A stretch of DNA of 64,000 nucleotides, taken from NCBI RefSeq assembly GCF_014645555.1, contig NZ_BMLY01000001.1, positions 1 to 64,000 of the forward strand. The letters run 5' to 3'. This document shows positions 17,557 to 25,507 of the stretch, one piece after another. Positions within the stretch are counted from its first letter, which is position 1; each line of letters starts with the position of its first letter. This DNA comes from Silvimonas amylolytica. Lineage in GTDB: Bacteria > Pseudomonadota > Gammaproteobacteria > Burkholderiales > Chitinibacteraceae. Both the position numbers and the translations under genes were made by a program. The notes beneath the pieces were generated by a model. It made no database searches. It was not told the origin of the DNA and saw only the letters and a program-made list of their open reading frames with translations.

Positions 17557-18516
17557 ATGGAAAATACCGGCCAATCAGTGAGCTCATGGTCCGCCGTTGA
17601 CCTGCCTTTGGCTGATCGCTTTGATCAATATGCCGAGACCATGGCCAAGGCAATGACCCCTTTGCGGGTGGTGCATTGCCCTACGGAAGCGTTTGAACTG
17701 GATATGCGCTGGGCCGACCTGGCGGGAAATACCGTCTTTAATGTGCACGGTTGCCCGCATGCCTCGGTCCGGTCAGTCCTCGACATAGAACGCAGTGAAG
17801 AGAGGGTTTTTCATCTCTTGGTGAACCGCGTTGGCGAAATGCATTTCGACAACGTGAACCGGTTTGTGACCCGTGCCGATGACGCGCTCTTTTACGACTC
17901 CCGAACCAGAATGACGCTGGATACACCCGCGACCTTCGAGATCGTCAATCTGCGCCTGACCGAAGACTTCGTCGGCAAATGGGTCTCCGATCCTGACGTT
18001 TTGCTGGGCAGCCGTATCGATTCAAAAGCAGGCTGGGGTGCTGCCCTGTGTGCGTTTGCCGGTCAGCTCACGCCAGAATTTGTGGTGCGTCCACCGTTCT
18101 CGCAAGAGTTGATCGTTGACCAGCTTGGCGCATTACTCGCCTTGGCAGCATCTCATTTTGATGGGGCTGCCCATTACGCAGCAGCGCCGGGGCTGCGCCC
18201 GCGAATTCACGACTGCATCAGGATGCGTTGCTCAGAAGTGCGTCTGGTCGCGAGCGATGTGGCTACAGCACTCAATATTTCTCCGCGCAGTCTGCACCGT
18301 GCGCTGGCGGCGCATGGCGAGACCTTCGCGGCGGTGTTGATGGCGGCGCGTATCGCGGTCGCAAGACGGATGCTGATTTCTAGACTCTACGACAAGCTCA
18401 ACGCCGGCGAGATTGGTAAACGTTCGGGCTTTGCCGACGCCTCCCATTTTGCGCGCGTCTTCAAAAAGCACATTGGGCTGAGCCCTACGGAATTGCGCGC
18501 TGCTTCGCGCAAATAA
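17557..18516 (+). CDS. AraC-family transcriptional regulator (tandem copy 1)
   Basis: A 319-residue protein. The N-terminal ~190 residues form an AraC-binding-like ligand or dimerisation domain (SEERVFHLLVN, DDALFYDSRTRM, FEIVNLRL). The C-terminal ~100 residues are the double helix-turn-helix: first helix set VASDVATALNISPRSLHRAL, second GEIGKRSGFADASHFARVFKKHIGLSPTE, intact and close to consensus. The ATG at 17557 follows a purine-rich stretch and matches the start of the second copy, so an earlier TTG is not used. It is followed by two paralogues in the same direction. Confidence 0.9.
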   Translation: MENTGQSVSSWSAVDLPLADRFDQYAETMAKAMTPLRVVHCPTEAFELDMRWADLAGNTVFNVHGCPHASVRSVLDIERSEERVFHLLVNRVGEMHFDNVNRFVTRADDALFYDSRTRMTLDTPATFEIVNLRLTEDFVGKWVSDPDVLLGSRIDSKAGWGAALCAFAGQLTPEFVVRPPFSQELIVDQLGALLALAASHFDGAAHYAAAPGLRPRIHDCIRMRCSEVRLVASDVATALNISPRSLHRALAAHGETFAAVLMAARIAVARRMLISRLYDKLNAGEIGKRSGFADASHFARVFKKHIGLSPTELRAASRK

Positions 18517-18547
18517 GCCAAAACAGTCCAGTTTTTGACGGAAGAAA

Positions 18548-19528
18548 ATGATGGATACCCCTATTCGCCAGATTCAGAAGTGGGCCTCTTCCCAGATTCC
18601 CGCCCAAGAGCGCTTTGGTTGTTTTGCCGAGGTCATGGCGAAATCATTCACGCCGCTGAAAGTGGACAGCTGCATGCGGAATGAATTTGACATCACCGTG
18701 ACCTGGACCGATTTCGGGACTAACTCCGCATTTCGCCTGGCCGCTTGCGAACATGTCTCGGCCAGGGGAAAGCGTGAAATCGCGCAAAGCGAAGAGCGGG
18801 TGTTTCATCTGTTTGTGAACCTGAACTCCCGCATCCATTTCACGCACCTGAACAAACTGACCGCGACGCCAGGCGATGCTCTTTTCTACGACTCCAGGAT
18901 TGACATGCGGCTTGAATTGCCCGAGGTGTCGGATGTCGTGAACCTCAAGTTATCTGAAATATTCGTCAAACAATGGGTGGCCCGACCGTCTGTGCTGCTG
19001 GGGCGTCGTATCGATTCACGCTTTGGCTGGGGCAAGGCCTTGTGCGCGTTTGCCGCGCAATTGACGCCTCAGGCCATCCAGCGCTCCCCCGTGCCGCGAG
19101 ACGTCATTTCTGATCAATTGGGGGCGTTGCTGGCGTTGACCGCGGGCGAGCTGGACACCACGACCGAACCCCCATCCCGACCTGAAATCAGCTTGTGCGA
19201 CAAAATACGCGATTGTGTCGCCCAGCACTGCGTCAATCCGGCGCTGGTTGCCACCGAAATAGCTCAGGCTTTGAATATTTCGCCCCGAACGCTGCATCGG
19301 GCGCTAGCCGGCCGGGGAGAGACTTTCGGCAATTTATTGATGTCGTCGCGGGTGGACGTTGCCCTGCGCATGCTGACATCCCCCTCGTTCAAACGACTGA
19401 CCACTGCAGAAATCGGCAGACGCGCTGGTTTCACGGACGCCTCCCATTTCGGCAGGGTGTTCCGCAAACACGTGGGGACGACACCGGCCCAGGTCCGGCA
19501 GGTGCAAGGCACACGATCCGATGCCTGA
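18548..19528 (+). CDS. AraC-family transcriptional regulator (tandem copy 2)
   Basis: A 326-residue paralogue of copy 1: shared SEERVFHLFVN, GDALFYDSR and LLGRRIDSRFGWGKALCAFAAQLTP in the sensor domain, and an intact double HTH (VATEIAQALNISPRTLHRAL; AEIGRRAGFTDASHFGRVFRKHVGTTPAQ). A GGAAG precedes two adjacent ATGs (18548 and 18551). It starts 31 bp after copy 1, so the two are probably one transcript. The effector and targets are unknown. Confidence 0.9.
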   Translation: MMDTPIRQIQKWASSQIPAQERFGCFAEVMAKSFTPLKVDSCMRNEFDITVTWTDFGTNSAFRLAACEHVSARGKREIAQSEERVFHLFVNLNSRIHFTHLNKLTATPGDALFYDSRIDMRLELPEVSDVVNLKLSEIFVKQWVARPSVLLGRRIDSRFGWGKALCAFAAQLTPQAIQRSPVPRDVISDQLGALLALTAGELDTTTEPPSRPEISLCDKIRDCVAQHCVNPALVATEIAQALNISPRTLHRALAGRGETFGNLLMSSRVDVALRMLTSPSFKRLTTAEIGRRAGFTDASHFGRVFRKHVGTTPAQVRQVQGTRSDA

Positions 19529-19660
19529 TGGCACATACAAGCCATGTCTTTTGACAGGCTGGCAGGCAACGGCCATCTAGCGCCCGCGCCGGGAGATAGC
19601 ATAAGCGTGGGGGACTGGCTGCTCTGACTGGCCACCTCAGGTAACTTCACAAAAACGGCA

Positions 19661-20641
19661 ATGGTGCATCACATGGCAACGGACAATCACGAAAAACACC
19701 CCGTCATCCAGGTCTGGTCTACGAATGAAGTTCCTCGCCCGCAGCGCTTTGACTATTGGGCGAATGCCCTGAGTCTTGCGCTGACGCCTATGAGTGTCGA
19801 TAGCACCAACGAGCGCGACTTTTCTGCGCAGCTGACTGCGACGTCACTCGGGCCGATTTCTGTGACCCGCTGCAAAGGCACATCTCACAATAGTCACCGG
19901 GCGCGCCGCGAGTTGAGCTATAGCCAGGAACACAGCTATCACTTGCTGGTCAGCGTGCAAAACAATTGGGGACTGGTGCATCGCGGGCATCATTTGCTGA
20001 CGCCCGGAGACGTGGTATTGACCGACTCGCAAGTTGCGCACGACATCGAGATTAATACCCGCTTTGACATCGTCAATCTGAAATTGCCGGTGGATTGGGT
20101 CAATGCCTGGCTACCAGATCCCAGCCTGCTGGTGGGACGGCCCATTTCCAGGGGCGAGGGTTGGGGGCAGACCTTGTCGAGTGTGTTGAGCTGCCTGTCT
20201 CCGGAGTTTGTGGCCTCCGCCCCGGTACCGCACTCGGTGCTGGCCGATCAGATTGGTGCATTGCTGGCCATGAACTCAGGTGATGTAAATCCGCCCAAGG
20301 CGGCCGATCGGGCACTGCGTGACACGGTGCATGACTGTATTGTGCAGCGGTGTAGCGAGCCCATGCTGACCGCCAGCGACATTGCGGCGTTCCTGAGCGT
20401 CTCCGAGAGCGATCTGCATGCGGCCCTGTCCGCGTTTTCTGAGACCTTTGCAACCAGCCTGCTGGCGGCGAGGATAGACCTGGCCACCCAGTTACTGACT
20501 TCGCCTGTTTGGGCGCGGCTGACTGAAACCGAGATCGGCCGGCAAGCGGGTTTTGTGGATATGGCGCATTTTGAGCGCGCCTGCTTGCGCTGTAACGGGC
20601 GTACTCCGGCCCAAATGCGCGGGCCCCGTTCCCGGCAATAA
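19661..20641 (+). CDS. AraC-family regulator-like protein (tandem copy 3, divergent HTH)
   Basis: A 326-residue third paralogue. The sensor domain keeps the framework (RFDYWANALSLALTPMSVDS, LTPGDVVLTDSQ, FDIVNLKLPVDWV). The DNA-binding part is altered: the first HTH reads LTASDIAAFLSVSESDLHAAL, without the basic S-P-R-S/T-LHRAL helix of copies 1 and 2. The second ends AGFVDMAHFERACLRCNGRTPAQ instead of DASHF-RVF-KHxG. DNA contacts may be lost or changed. Start at 19661 or 19673. It lies 132 bp after copy 2. Confidence 0.85.
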   Translation: MVHHMATDNHEKHPVIQVWSTNEVPRPQRFDYWANALSLALTPMSVDSTNERDFSAQLTATSLGPISVTRCKGTSHNSHRARRELSYSQEHSYHLLVSVQNNWGLVHRGHHLLTPGDVVLTDSQVAHDIEINTRFDIVNLKLPVDWVNAWLPDPSLLVGRPISRGEGWGQTLSSVLSCLSPEFVASAPVPHSVLADQIGALLAMNSGDVNPPKAADRALRDTVHDCIVQRCSEPMLTASDIAAFLSVSESDLHAALSAFSETFATSLLAARIDLATQLLTSPVWARLTETEIGRQAGFVDMAHFERACLRCNGRTPAQMRGPRSRQ

Positions 20642-20686
20642 TCTCCGGAGGCCATGCTAACTGGGGCTGCCGGAGACGGGTTTTTA
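20642..20686 (+). terminator. Probable terminator after the AraC cluster
   Basis: TCTCCGG (20642-20648) pairs with CCGGAGA (20670-20676), followed by CGGGTTTTTATT. It lies directly at the end of the third AraC-type gene. Confidence 0.5.
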
Positions 20687-20847
20687 TTGGTGCCCCCGGC
20701 ATCCGGTCTATCTCGATGGTGATAGCTGCAACGCAGACTGACTGTTGATCCGGGGTTGCCCATGGCGGCGTAGTTTTCCTGTGGTGGAGCATTGATGCCA
20801 GCCTGTTTTGGCAAACAGTTCCTGCCTAAACCACAAGGAGAAACGCC

Positions 20848-21075
20848 ATGTTAAGCACCATGTTTTACGCAAAAAATCTCCCGAACTGGGAGCGCATTCT
20901 GCGCGTGATTGCCGGCCTCGTTGTTGCAGTGCTGGCTGTTTACTACTGGCCGGGAATGATTGGCTGGATTGTCGCCATTTCTGCACTGGGAATCGTGGCC
21001 ACCGGCCTGGTTGGTTTTTGTCCCATGTGTGCCATGGCAGGTCGCCGATTGGCTAAGGCTGCCGCAAAGAAGTGA
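20848..21075 (+). CDS. DUF2892 (YgaP-like) inner membrane protein
   Basis: A 75-residue protein with the DUF2892 layout: a short N-terminal NLPNWERILRVIAG segment and two membrane helices (about residues 20-38 and 40-56), then GFCPMCAMAG with two Cys and a basic tail. The same domain is the membrane part of the YgaP rhodanese, but no rhodanese is fused or adjacent here. AAGGAG lies 7 nt before the ATG at 20848, a strong start signal. The role is unknown. Confidence 0.85.
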   Translation: MLSTMFYAKNLPNWERILRVIAGLVVAVLAVYYWPGMIGWIVAISALGIVATGLVGFCPMCAMAGRRLAKAAAKK

Positions 21076-21199
21076 GTGCTTGCGCCGTGCTAGACCAGCA
21101 TGTGCAATCTTTTCGCACATGCTGGCTCATCCCGTGAAACGGCACGGCGATCTGACGGGGGCAATATCAAACCGTCAAGACTTCCACGGAAGACAAATC

Positions 21200-22138
21200 A
21201 TGGCTCACTCTATTCAACGCTTGCTGGCACTCGTTGCGTTTGCCCTGGTTCTGGCGGGCGCGCAGGCAGCCGAACAGGTCGAACAACATACCCGTAGCGT
21301 CGAGGGTGTGCCCATCCACTATCTGCAAACAGGTTCGGGCAACGGCACGCCGGTTGTACTGCTGCACGGCTATGCCGAAGAAAGTGATATGTGGATTCCA
21401 CTGATGCAGCAACTCGCGCCCCAACGAGTCGTCATCGCGCCGGATTTACCGGGCGCGGGGCAAAGTGGATTTTTGCCGGCCTACACCAAGGTGGCCATGG
21501 CCCAGTCCATCCACGCGCTGGTTCAGCAACTGGGCTACAAAAAAGTCAAAATCGTTGGGCATGACATCGGCCTGATGGTGGCCTACGCCTATGCTGCGCA
21601 GTATCCGGATGACACCGACAGCGTAGTGCTGATGGAGTCTTTCTTGCCGGGAGTAGGAGATTGGTACAAAACCTGGCAGCGGCAGGACAAATGGCATTTC
21701 CACTTTTACGGCGATACCGCAGAAAAACTCACTGCAGGCCGCGAGCGCATCTATCTTGATCATTTCTGGAATGATTTTGCTGCGGATCCACAACACGCTG
21801 TGCCAGAACATACGCGCGAGCAATGGACGGCCGTTTACGCAAAACCAGGCCGGATGCATGCGGGTTTTGAGTGGTTTCACGCATTTGAACTGGATGCGAA
21901 AGACTTTGGCGAGCTCTCAAAAACGCCGCTGACCATGCCGCTCCTGACGGTAGCCGGTGAAAAATCCGCTGGGGTGTTTCTGATCGGGCAGGGCAAATTG
22001 ATCGACCCCAACGCCCAAGGCATTGTCATCCCCGGTGTGGGCCATTGGCTGATGGAAGAGGCACCACAACAAACCATGACGATATTGACCGCATTTATCA
22101 ATGACCCAGCCTCGGTTCAAGGTATTGCAAACCGATAA
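21200..22138 (+). CDS. Secreted alpha/beta hydrolase, epoxide hydrolase-like
   Basis: A 312-residue protein with a signal peptide (LLALVAFALVLAGAQAAE, cleavage near residue 24). The core shows VVLLHGYAEESDMW, PDLPGAGQSG and the nucleophile elbow GHDIGL with Asp122, with His282 in VGHW as the likely catalytic His. It is a paralogue of the gene at 9975-10958, sharing the D-type nucleophile, QW/RQY..PG-MHAGFE-Y/WFHAF cap segment and length. The start at 21200 is chosen because it begins exactly at the signal peptide; the frame remains open further upstream. It lies upstream of an SDR gene in the same direction, so the two may act in sequence (inference). Confidence 0.85.
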   Translation: MAHSIQRLLALVAFALVLAGAQAAEQVEQHTRSVEGVPIHYLQTGSGNGTPVVLLHGYAEESDMWIPLMQQLAPQRVVIAPDLPGAGQSGFLPAYTKVAMAQSIHALVQQLGYKKVKIVGHDIGLMVAYAYAAQYPDDTDSVVLMESFLPGVGDWYKTWQRQDKWHFHFYGDTAEKLTAGRERIYLDHFWNDFAADPQHAVPEHTREQWTAVYAKPGRMHAGFEWFHAFELDAKDFGELSKTPLTMPLLTVAGEKSAGVFLIGQGKLIDPNAQGIVIPGVGHWLMEEAPQQTMTILTAFINDPASVQGIANR

Positions 22139-22175
22139 CACCAGACGTCTTATGCCAACCATTGGAGTCCTTCAA

Positions 22176-22913
22176 ATGCCCAAAGAAACCAGAACCGCCA
22201 TCGTGACCGGAGCCTCGCAAGGGATTGGCGCTGCGCTGGCCATCCGCCTTGCCACTGATGGTTTTCAGGTGGTGGTCAACTACGCGAATAGCCGCGAAGG
22301 AGCCGAAAAGGTGGTCGCGGCCATCGAGGCTGCAGGCGGTGTTGCAAAGGCCATTCAAGCAAACGTGGCAAACCCCGCCGCGGTCGTCAGCCTCTTTGAT
22401 TTTGCGGAAGCCGAGTTTGGGCCGGTTGATGTGCTGGTGAACAATGCGGGCGTTGCCAAAATGGCGCCATTGGCTGAAGTGAGCGATGAGGACTTCCAGC
22501 AATTGATGGCAGTCAATGTGACGGGCACTTTCAACGGTATGCGCGAGGGGGCTCGCCGTGTGCGCGATGGCGGCCGGATTATCAATTTCTCAACCAGCCT
22601 GATCGGGAATTACGCGCCAGGTGGTGGTGTTTACGCGGCAACCAAGGCCGCAGTGGAAGCGATGACTCACACCCTTGCAAAAGAACTGGGTTCCCGCCGA
22701 GTAACGGTGAATGCCGTGGCGCCCGGCCCGGTCGCAACCGACATGTTTTTCAATAGCAGGTCTGCTGAAGCGGCCAAGAGCGCGATTACCGCCATTCCGC
22801 TGGGCAGGCTTGGGGAGCCGGAGGACATCGCGAACATCGTGTCTTTTCTGGCTGGCCCGGAAAGTGAATGGATCAATGGGCAGGTGATCAAGGCGAACGG
22901 CGGCCGCAACTAA
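22176..22913 (+). CDS. SDR-family oxidoreductase (FabG-like 3-ketoacyl/alcohol dehydrogenase)
   Basis: A 245-residue classical SDR. TGASQGIG is at residues 10-17, NNAG follows near residue 88, the catalytic region is GVYAATKAAVEAM (Tyr/Lys of YxxxK), and the C-terminus is WINGQVIKANGG. A catalytic Ser is present in NFSTSLIG. GGAGT lies 7 nt before the ATG at 22176; the longer in-frame start at 22101 would overlap the hydrolase gene and is rejected. It lies 37 bp after the hydrolase gene and is probably co-transcribed. Substrate unknown. Confidence 0.9.
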   Translation: MPKETRTAIVTGASQGIGAALAIRLATDGFQVVVNYANSREGAEKVVAAIEAAGGVAKAIQANVANPAAVVSLFDFAEAEFGPVDVLVNNAGVAKMAPLAEVSDEDFQQLMAVNVTGTFNGMREGARRVRDGGRIINFSTSLIGNYAPGGGVYAATKAAVEAMTHTLAKELGSRRVTVNAVAPGPVATDMFFNSRSAEAAKSAITAIPLGRLGEPEDIANIVSFLAGPESEWINGQVIKANGGRN

Positions 22914-23016
22914 ACCCTGTGCACAGGTGGAGAGGAGGGGTCGGATCGCGCGTTTACGCCAATATCCAGCCCCTCTTGGCGCGGCACACCTCTTCAGTCG
23001 TTCACTAGCAGTCTGC

Positions 23017-24741
23017 CTAGCGCCATAAGTTGGTACGGCTCAGCTCCAGCACTTGCCCAGCCCGGCCGTCCAGAATGGCGCGGGCGACATACAGGCTGAA
23101 CCCGCGCGCTTGGGAGAAAGTTACTTTGGGTGGCATGGCTAGCTCTTGCCGGTTGGTGACCACGTCGATCAGTGCCGGACCATCGTGGGCAAAAGCGCGC
23201 TCCAGTGCGGCATCCAGATCGGCCGGGTCTTCTACCCGTTGCCCATACAAGCCCATGGCAGTGACCACGGCCCCAAAATCCGGGTTAACCAGTTCGGTGG
23301 CCGTTTCCAGGAAGCCGGCGGCTTTCATTTCCAGCTCCACAAAGCCCAGCGCGCCGTTGTTGAACACTACAATCTTCACTGGCAGCTTTTCCTGCACGGC
23401 GGTGATCAGATCTCCCATCAACATCGTCAGGCCGCCATCTCCGCATAGCGCCACTACCTGGCGTTGTGGCGCAGCCGCTTTGGCACCCAGCGCTTGCGCC
23501 AGCGCGTTGGCCATTGAGCCGTGATTGAACGAGCCAATTAGCCGGCGCTGGCCATTCATTTTGAGATAGCGTGCCGCCCAGAGCGTGGGCGTGCCGACAT
23601 CGGCAGTAAAGATGGCATCCGGCGCGGCCAGTTCGCTGACCCGCTGTGCTAGGTATTGCGGGTGAATTGGTTTGCGTCCAGCGTGGCCCACGGCCAGTTC
23701 ATCCAGTTCTTTGCGGGTTTTGGTGTAATGCGCCAGCGCGCGATCCAGATGCGTACTATCACTACGCGGCGCCAATGTTGGTAATAACGCGCGGATGGTC
23801 TCGCCCACATCCCCCACAACGCCCAACGCCAGTGGATGCCGCAAGCCGAGGCGTTCGCCGGCCAGATCGACCTGGATGACTTTGGCGTCTTGCGGATAGA
23901 ACTGCCGGTAGGGAAAGCTGCTGCCCAGTACCAGCAAGGTGTCGCAGCTTTCCATGGCGTAATAGCCACTGGCAAAGCCAATCAAACCCGTCATGCCCAC
24001 ATCGTACGGGTTGTCGTATTCGATATATTCCTTGCCCCGCAGCGCATGTACCACCGGCGCTTGCAGTGCTTGGGCCAGTTTCACGACCTCATCATGGGCG
24101 CCAGCGCAACCCGCGCCACACAAGAGGGTGATGTTTTTACCGGCGTTGAGTAACGCTGCCAGGTGTGCCAGTTCGGCCTGTGCGGGTAACACGCGCGGCC
24201 TGGCCTGGCGCGGCCAGGTTGGGTCCGGCGCATCGGTTGCCGCGCTCAGCGCCACATCGCCCGACAGCACCAGTACGGCGACGCCTTTATGCGTCAGCGC
24301 CGCCTGAATGGCCGTGCCCAGCATGCGCGGCAATTGCTCTGGCGTGGCGACGAGTTCGCAGTACACGCTGCATTCCTTGAACAGGATCTGCGGGTGGGTT
24401 TCCTGGAAATAATCGCTGCCCACTTCACCACTGGGGATGTGGGCGGCAATCGCCAGCACCGGCACGTGGTTGCGCTGGCAATCAAACAAACCATTGATCA
24501 GGTGCAGATTGCCCGGCCCGCAACTGCCGGCGCATACCGCCAGACCTTCTGTGATCACCGCCGCTGCACCCGCTGCAAATGCGGCGACCTCTTCATGCCG
24601 GGTGTGGACCCAGCGCATGTCCGGTTTACGGCGGATAGCGTCGGTAATGCCGTTGAGCGAATCCCCGGCGACGCCAAAAATCTGTGAGACACCCAGCGCT
24701 TCGAGCGTGTCGATGAGTACGTCTGCAACCAGTCTGGCCAT
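23017..24741 (-). CDS. poxB: Pyruvate dehydrogenase (quinone)/pyruvate oxidase, thiamine-diphosphate dependent
   Basis: The 574-residue protein matches PoxB in length (E. coli 572) and layout. The TPP Glu is in HTRHEEVAAF and GSCGPGNLHLINGL, the central FAD-binding domain includes DNPYDVGMTGLIG, and the TPP/Mg motif is CGDGGLTM...VFNNGAL. PoxB oxidises pyruvate to acetate and CO2, passing electrons to quinone at the membrane. The start at 24741 has AAGGAC before it and matches the family N-terminus (ADVLIDTLEALGVSQIFGVAGDSLNG); the open frame to 24888 is not used. The haem protein gene lies 209 bp upstream on the same strand. Confidence 0.93.
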   Translation of the reverse strand: MARLVADVLIDTLEALGVSQIFGVAGDSLNGITDAIRRKPDMRWVHTRHEEVAAFAAGAAAVITEGLAVCAGSCGPGNLHLINGLFDCQRNHVPVLAIAAHIPSGEVGSDYFQETHPQILFKECSVYCELVATPEQLPRMLGTAIQAALTHKGVAVLVLSGDVALSAATDAPDPTWPRQARPRVLPAQAELAHLAALLNAGKNITLLCGAGCAGAHDEVVKLAQALQAPVVHALRGKEYIEYDNPYDVGMTGLIGFASGYYAMESCDTLLVLGSSFPYRQFYPQDAKVIQVDLAGERLGLRHPLALGVVGDVGETIRALLPTLAPRSDSTHLDRALAHYTKTRKELDELAVGHAGRKPIHPQYLAQRVSELAAPDAIFTADVGTPTLWAARYLKMNGQRRLIGSFNHGSMANALAQALGAKAAAPQRQVVALCGDGGLTMLMGDLITAVQEKLPVKIVVFNNGALGFVELEMKAAGFLETATELVNPDFGAVVTAMGLYGQRVEDPADLDAALERAFAHDGPALIDVVTNRQELAMPPKVTFSQARGFSLYVARAILDGRAGQVLELSRTNLWR

Positions 24742-24950
24742 GTAAGAGCGTCCTTGTGATGGGGAAGTACTCGATCTGCGTCGTTCAAAGGGCCGTTTCA
24801 TCTGGCGGCGGGCATACTTGCCCATCCCGAGTGCTGGCCGATGCCCCTGAAACAGGCCGGAACCATCGACAGCATCAGGCGGGATCAATCATGCTGCTGA
24901 CCCGGGTCTGCAGCCTTCGCCCTAGACTTGCTTGTTTTAGGTGAATGGCG

Positions 24951-25187
24951 TCAGTTGCGCCAGTAGTTGTTGGCCGCGGCGATCGTCGCAAACTCGGTGG
25001 CTACGATCTGACAGGTCTGCAACAGCATCCCCGCGTTCTGGCTGTAGATTTCACGCAGATCTTCGCGGATGGCCGCATCCGGCTGGGTTGCCTTGACGAT
25101 TAACCGCGCCATCTTCATGGCCAGAGCGCGACCTTCTTCGGGTGTGGGGACGATCAACGAATTGCTGGGAATCAGATCAGATGACAT
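24951..25187 (-). CDS. Hexameric tyrosine-coordinated haem protein (HTHP) family
   Basis: A 78-residue protein with the features of HTHP, a small hexameric haem protein first characterised from a marine roseobacter: PTPEEGRALAMKMAR, TQPDAAIREDLREIY and the C-terminal ATEFATIAAANNYW. The axial haem ligand is a tyrosine, most likely Tyr48 in REIYSQ. The characterised family member shows peroxidase- and catalase-like activity, and the physiological role is unsettled. GGAG lies before the ATG at 25187, so the longer frame to 25340 is rejected. It precedes poxB on the same strand. Confidence 0.88.
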   Translation of the reverse strand: MSSDLIPSNSLIVPTPEEGRALAMKMARLIVKATQPDAAIREDLREIYSQNAGMLLQTCQIVATEFATIAAANNYWRN

Positions 25188-25332
25188 GAGGAACTCCGTA
25201 GATGATAGGGGCGCTTCATCGCAAAGTGGATGCCTCATTATCTGGCCCGAGCCCAAGTGTCGGAACCCATCTGAAGTCGTAGTCCGGACTATGCACTGGA
25301 CGTGGGTGCACTTACCAGCCAGACAGTGTTTA

Positions 25333-25374
25333 AAAAGCATAAAGCCCGATCAAATGATCGGGCTTTATGCTTTT
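25333..25374. terminator. Long bidirectional hairpin terminator
   Basis: Perfect 19-bp arms (25333-25351 and 25356-25374) around AAAT, with A and T runs at the stem ends, so it could work on both strands. It separates the porin from the haem-protein/poxB genes. Confidence 0.75.
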
Positions 25375-25453
25375 GGGCCTGTTAAGACAGAGATTGGTGT
25401 GACGATTGCAAAATGCCTACATGGTGCCTACATGAGGTCATAGCAACAAAAAG

Positions 25454-25477
25454 AAAACCGGGCAGAAGCCCGGTTTT
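25454..25477 (-). terminator. Porin terminator
   Basis: AAAACCGGGC (25454-25463), loop AGAA, GCCCGGTTTT (25468-25477). On the minus strand the stem is followed by a T-rich run. It lies 31 bp beyond the porin stop codon. Confidence 0.75.
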
Positions 25478-25507
25478 CCTTGCAATCAACCAACCTTTAA
25501 GTTCGGA

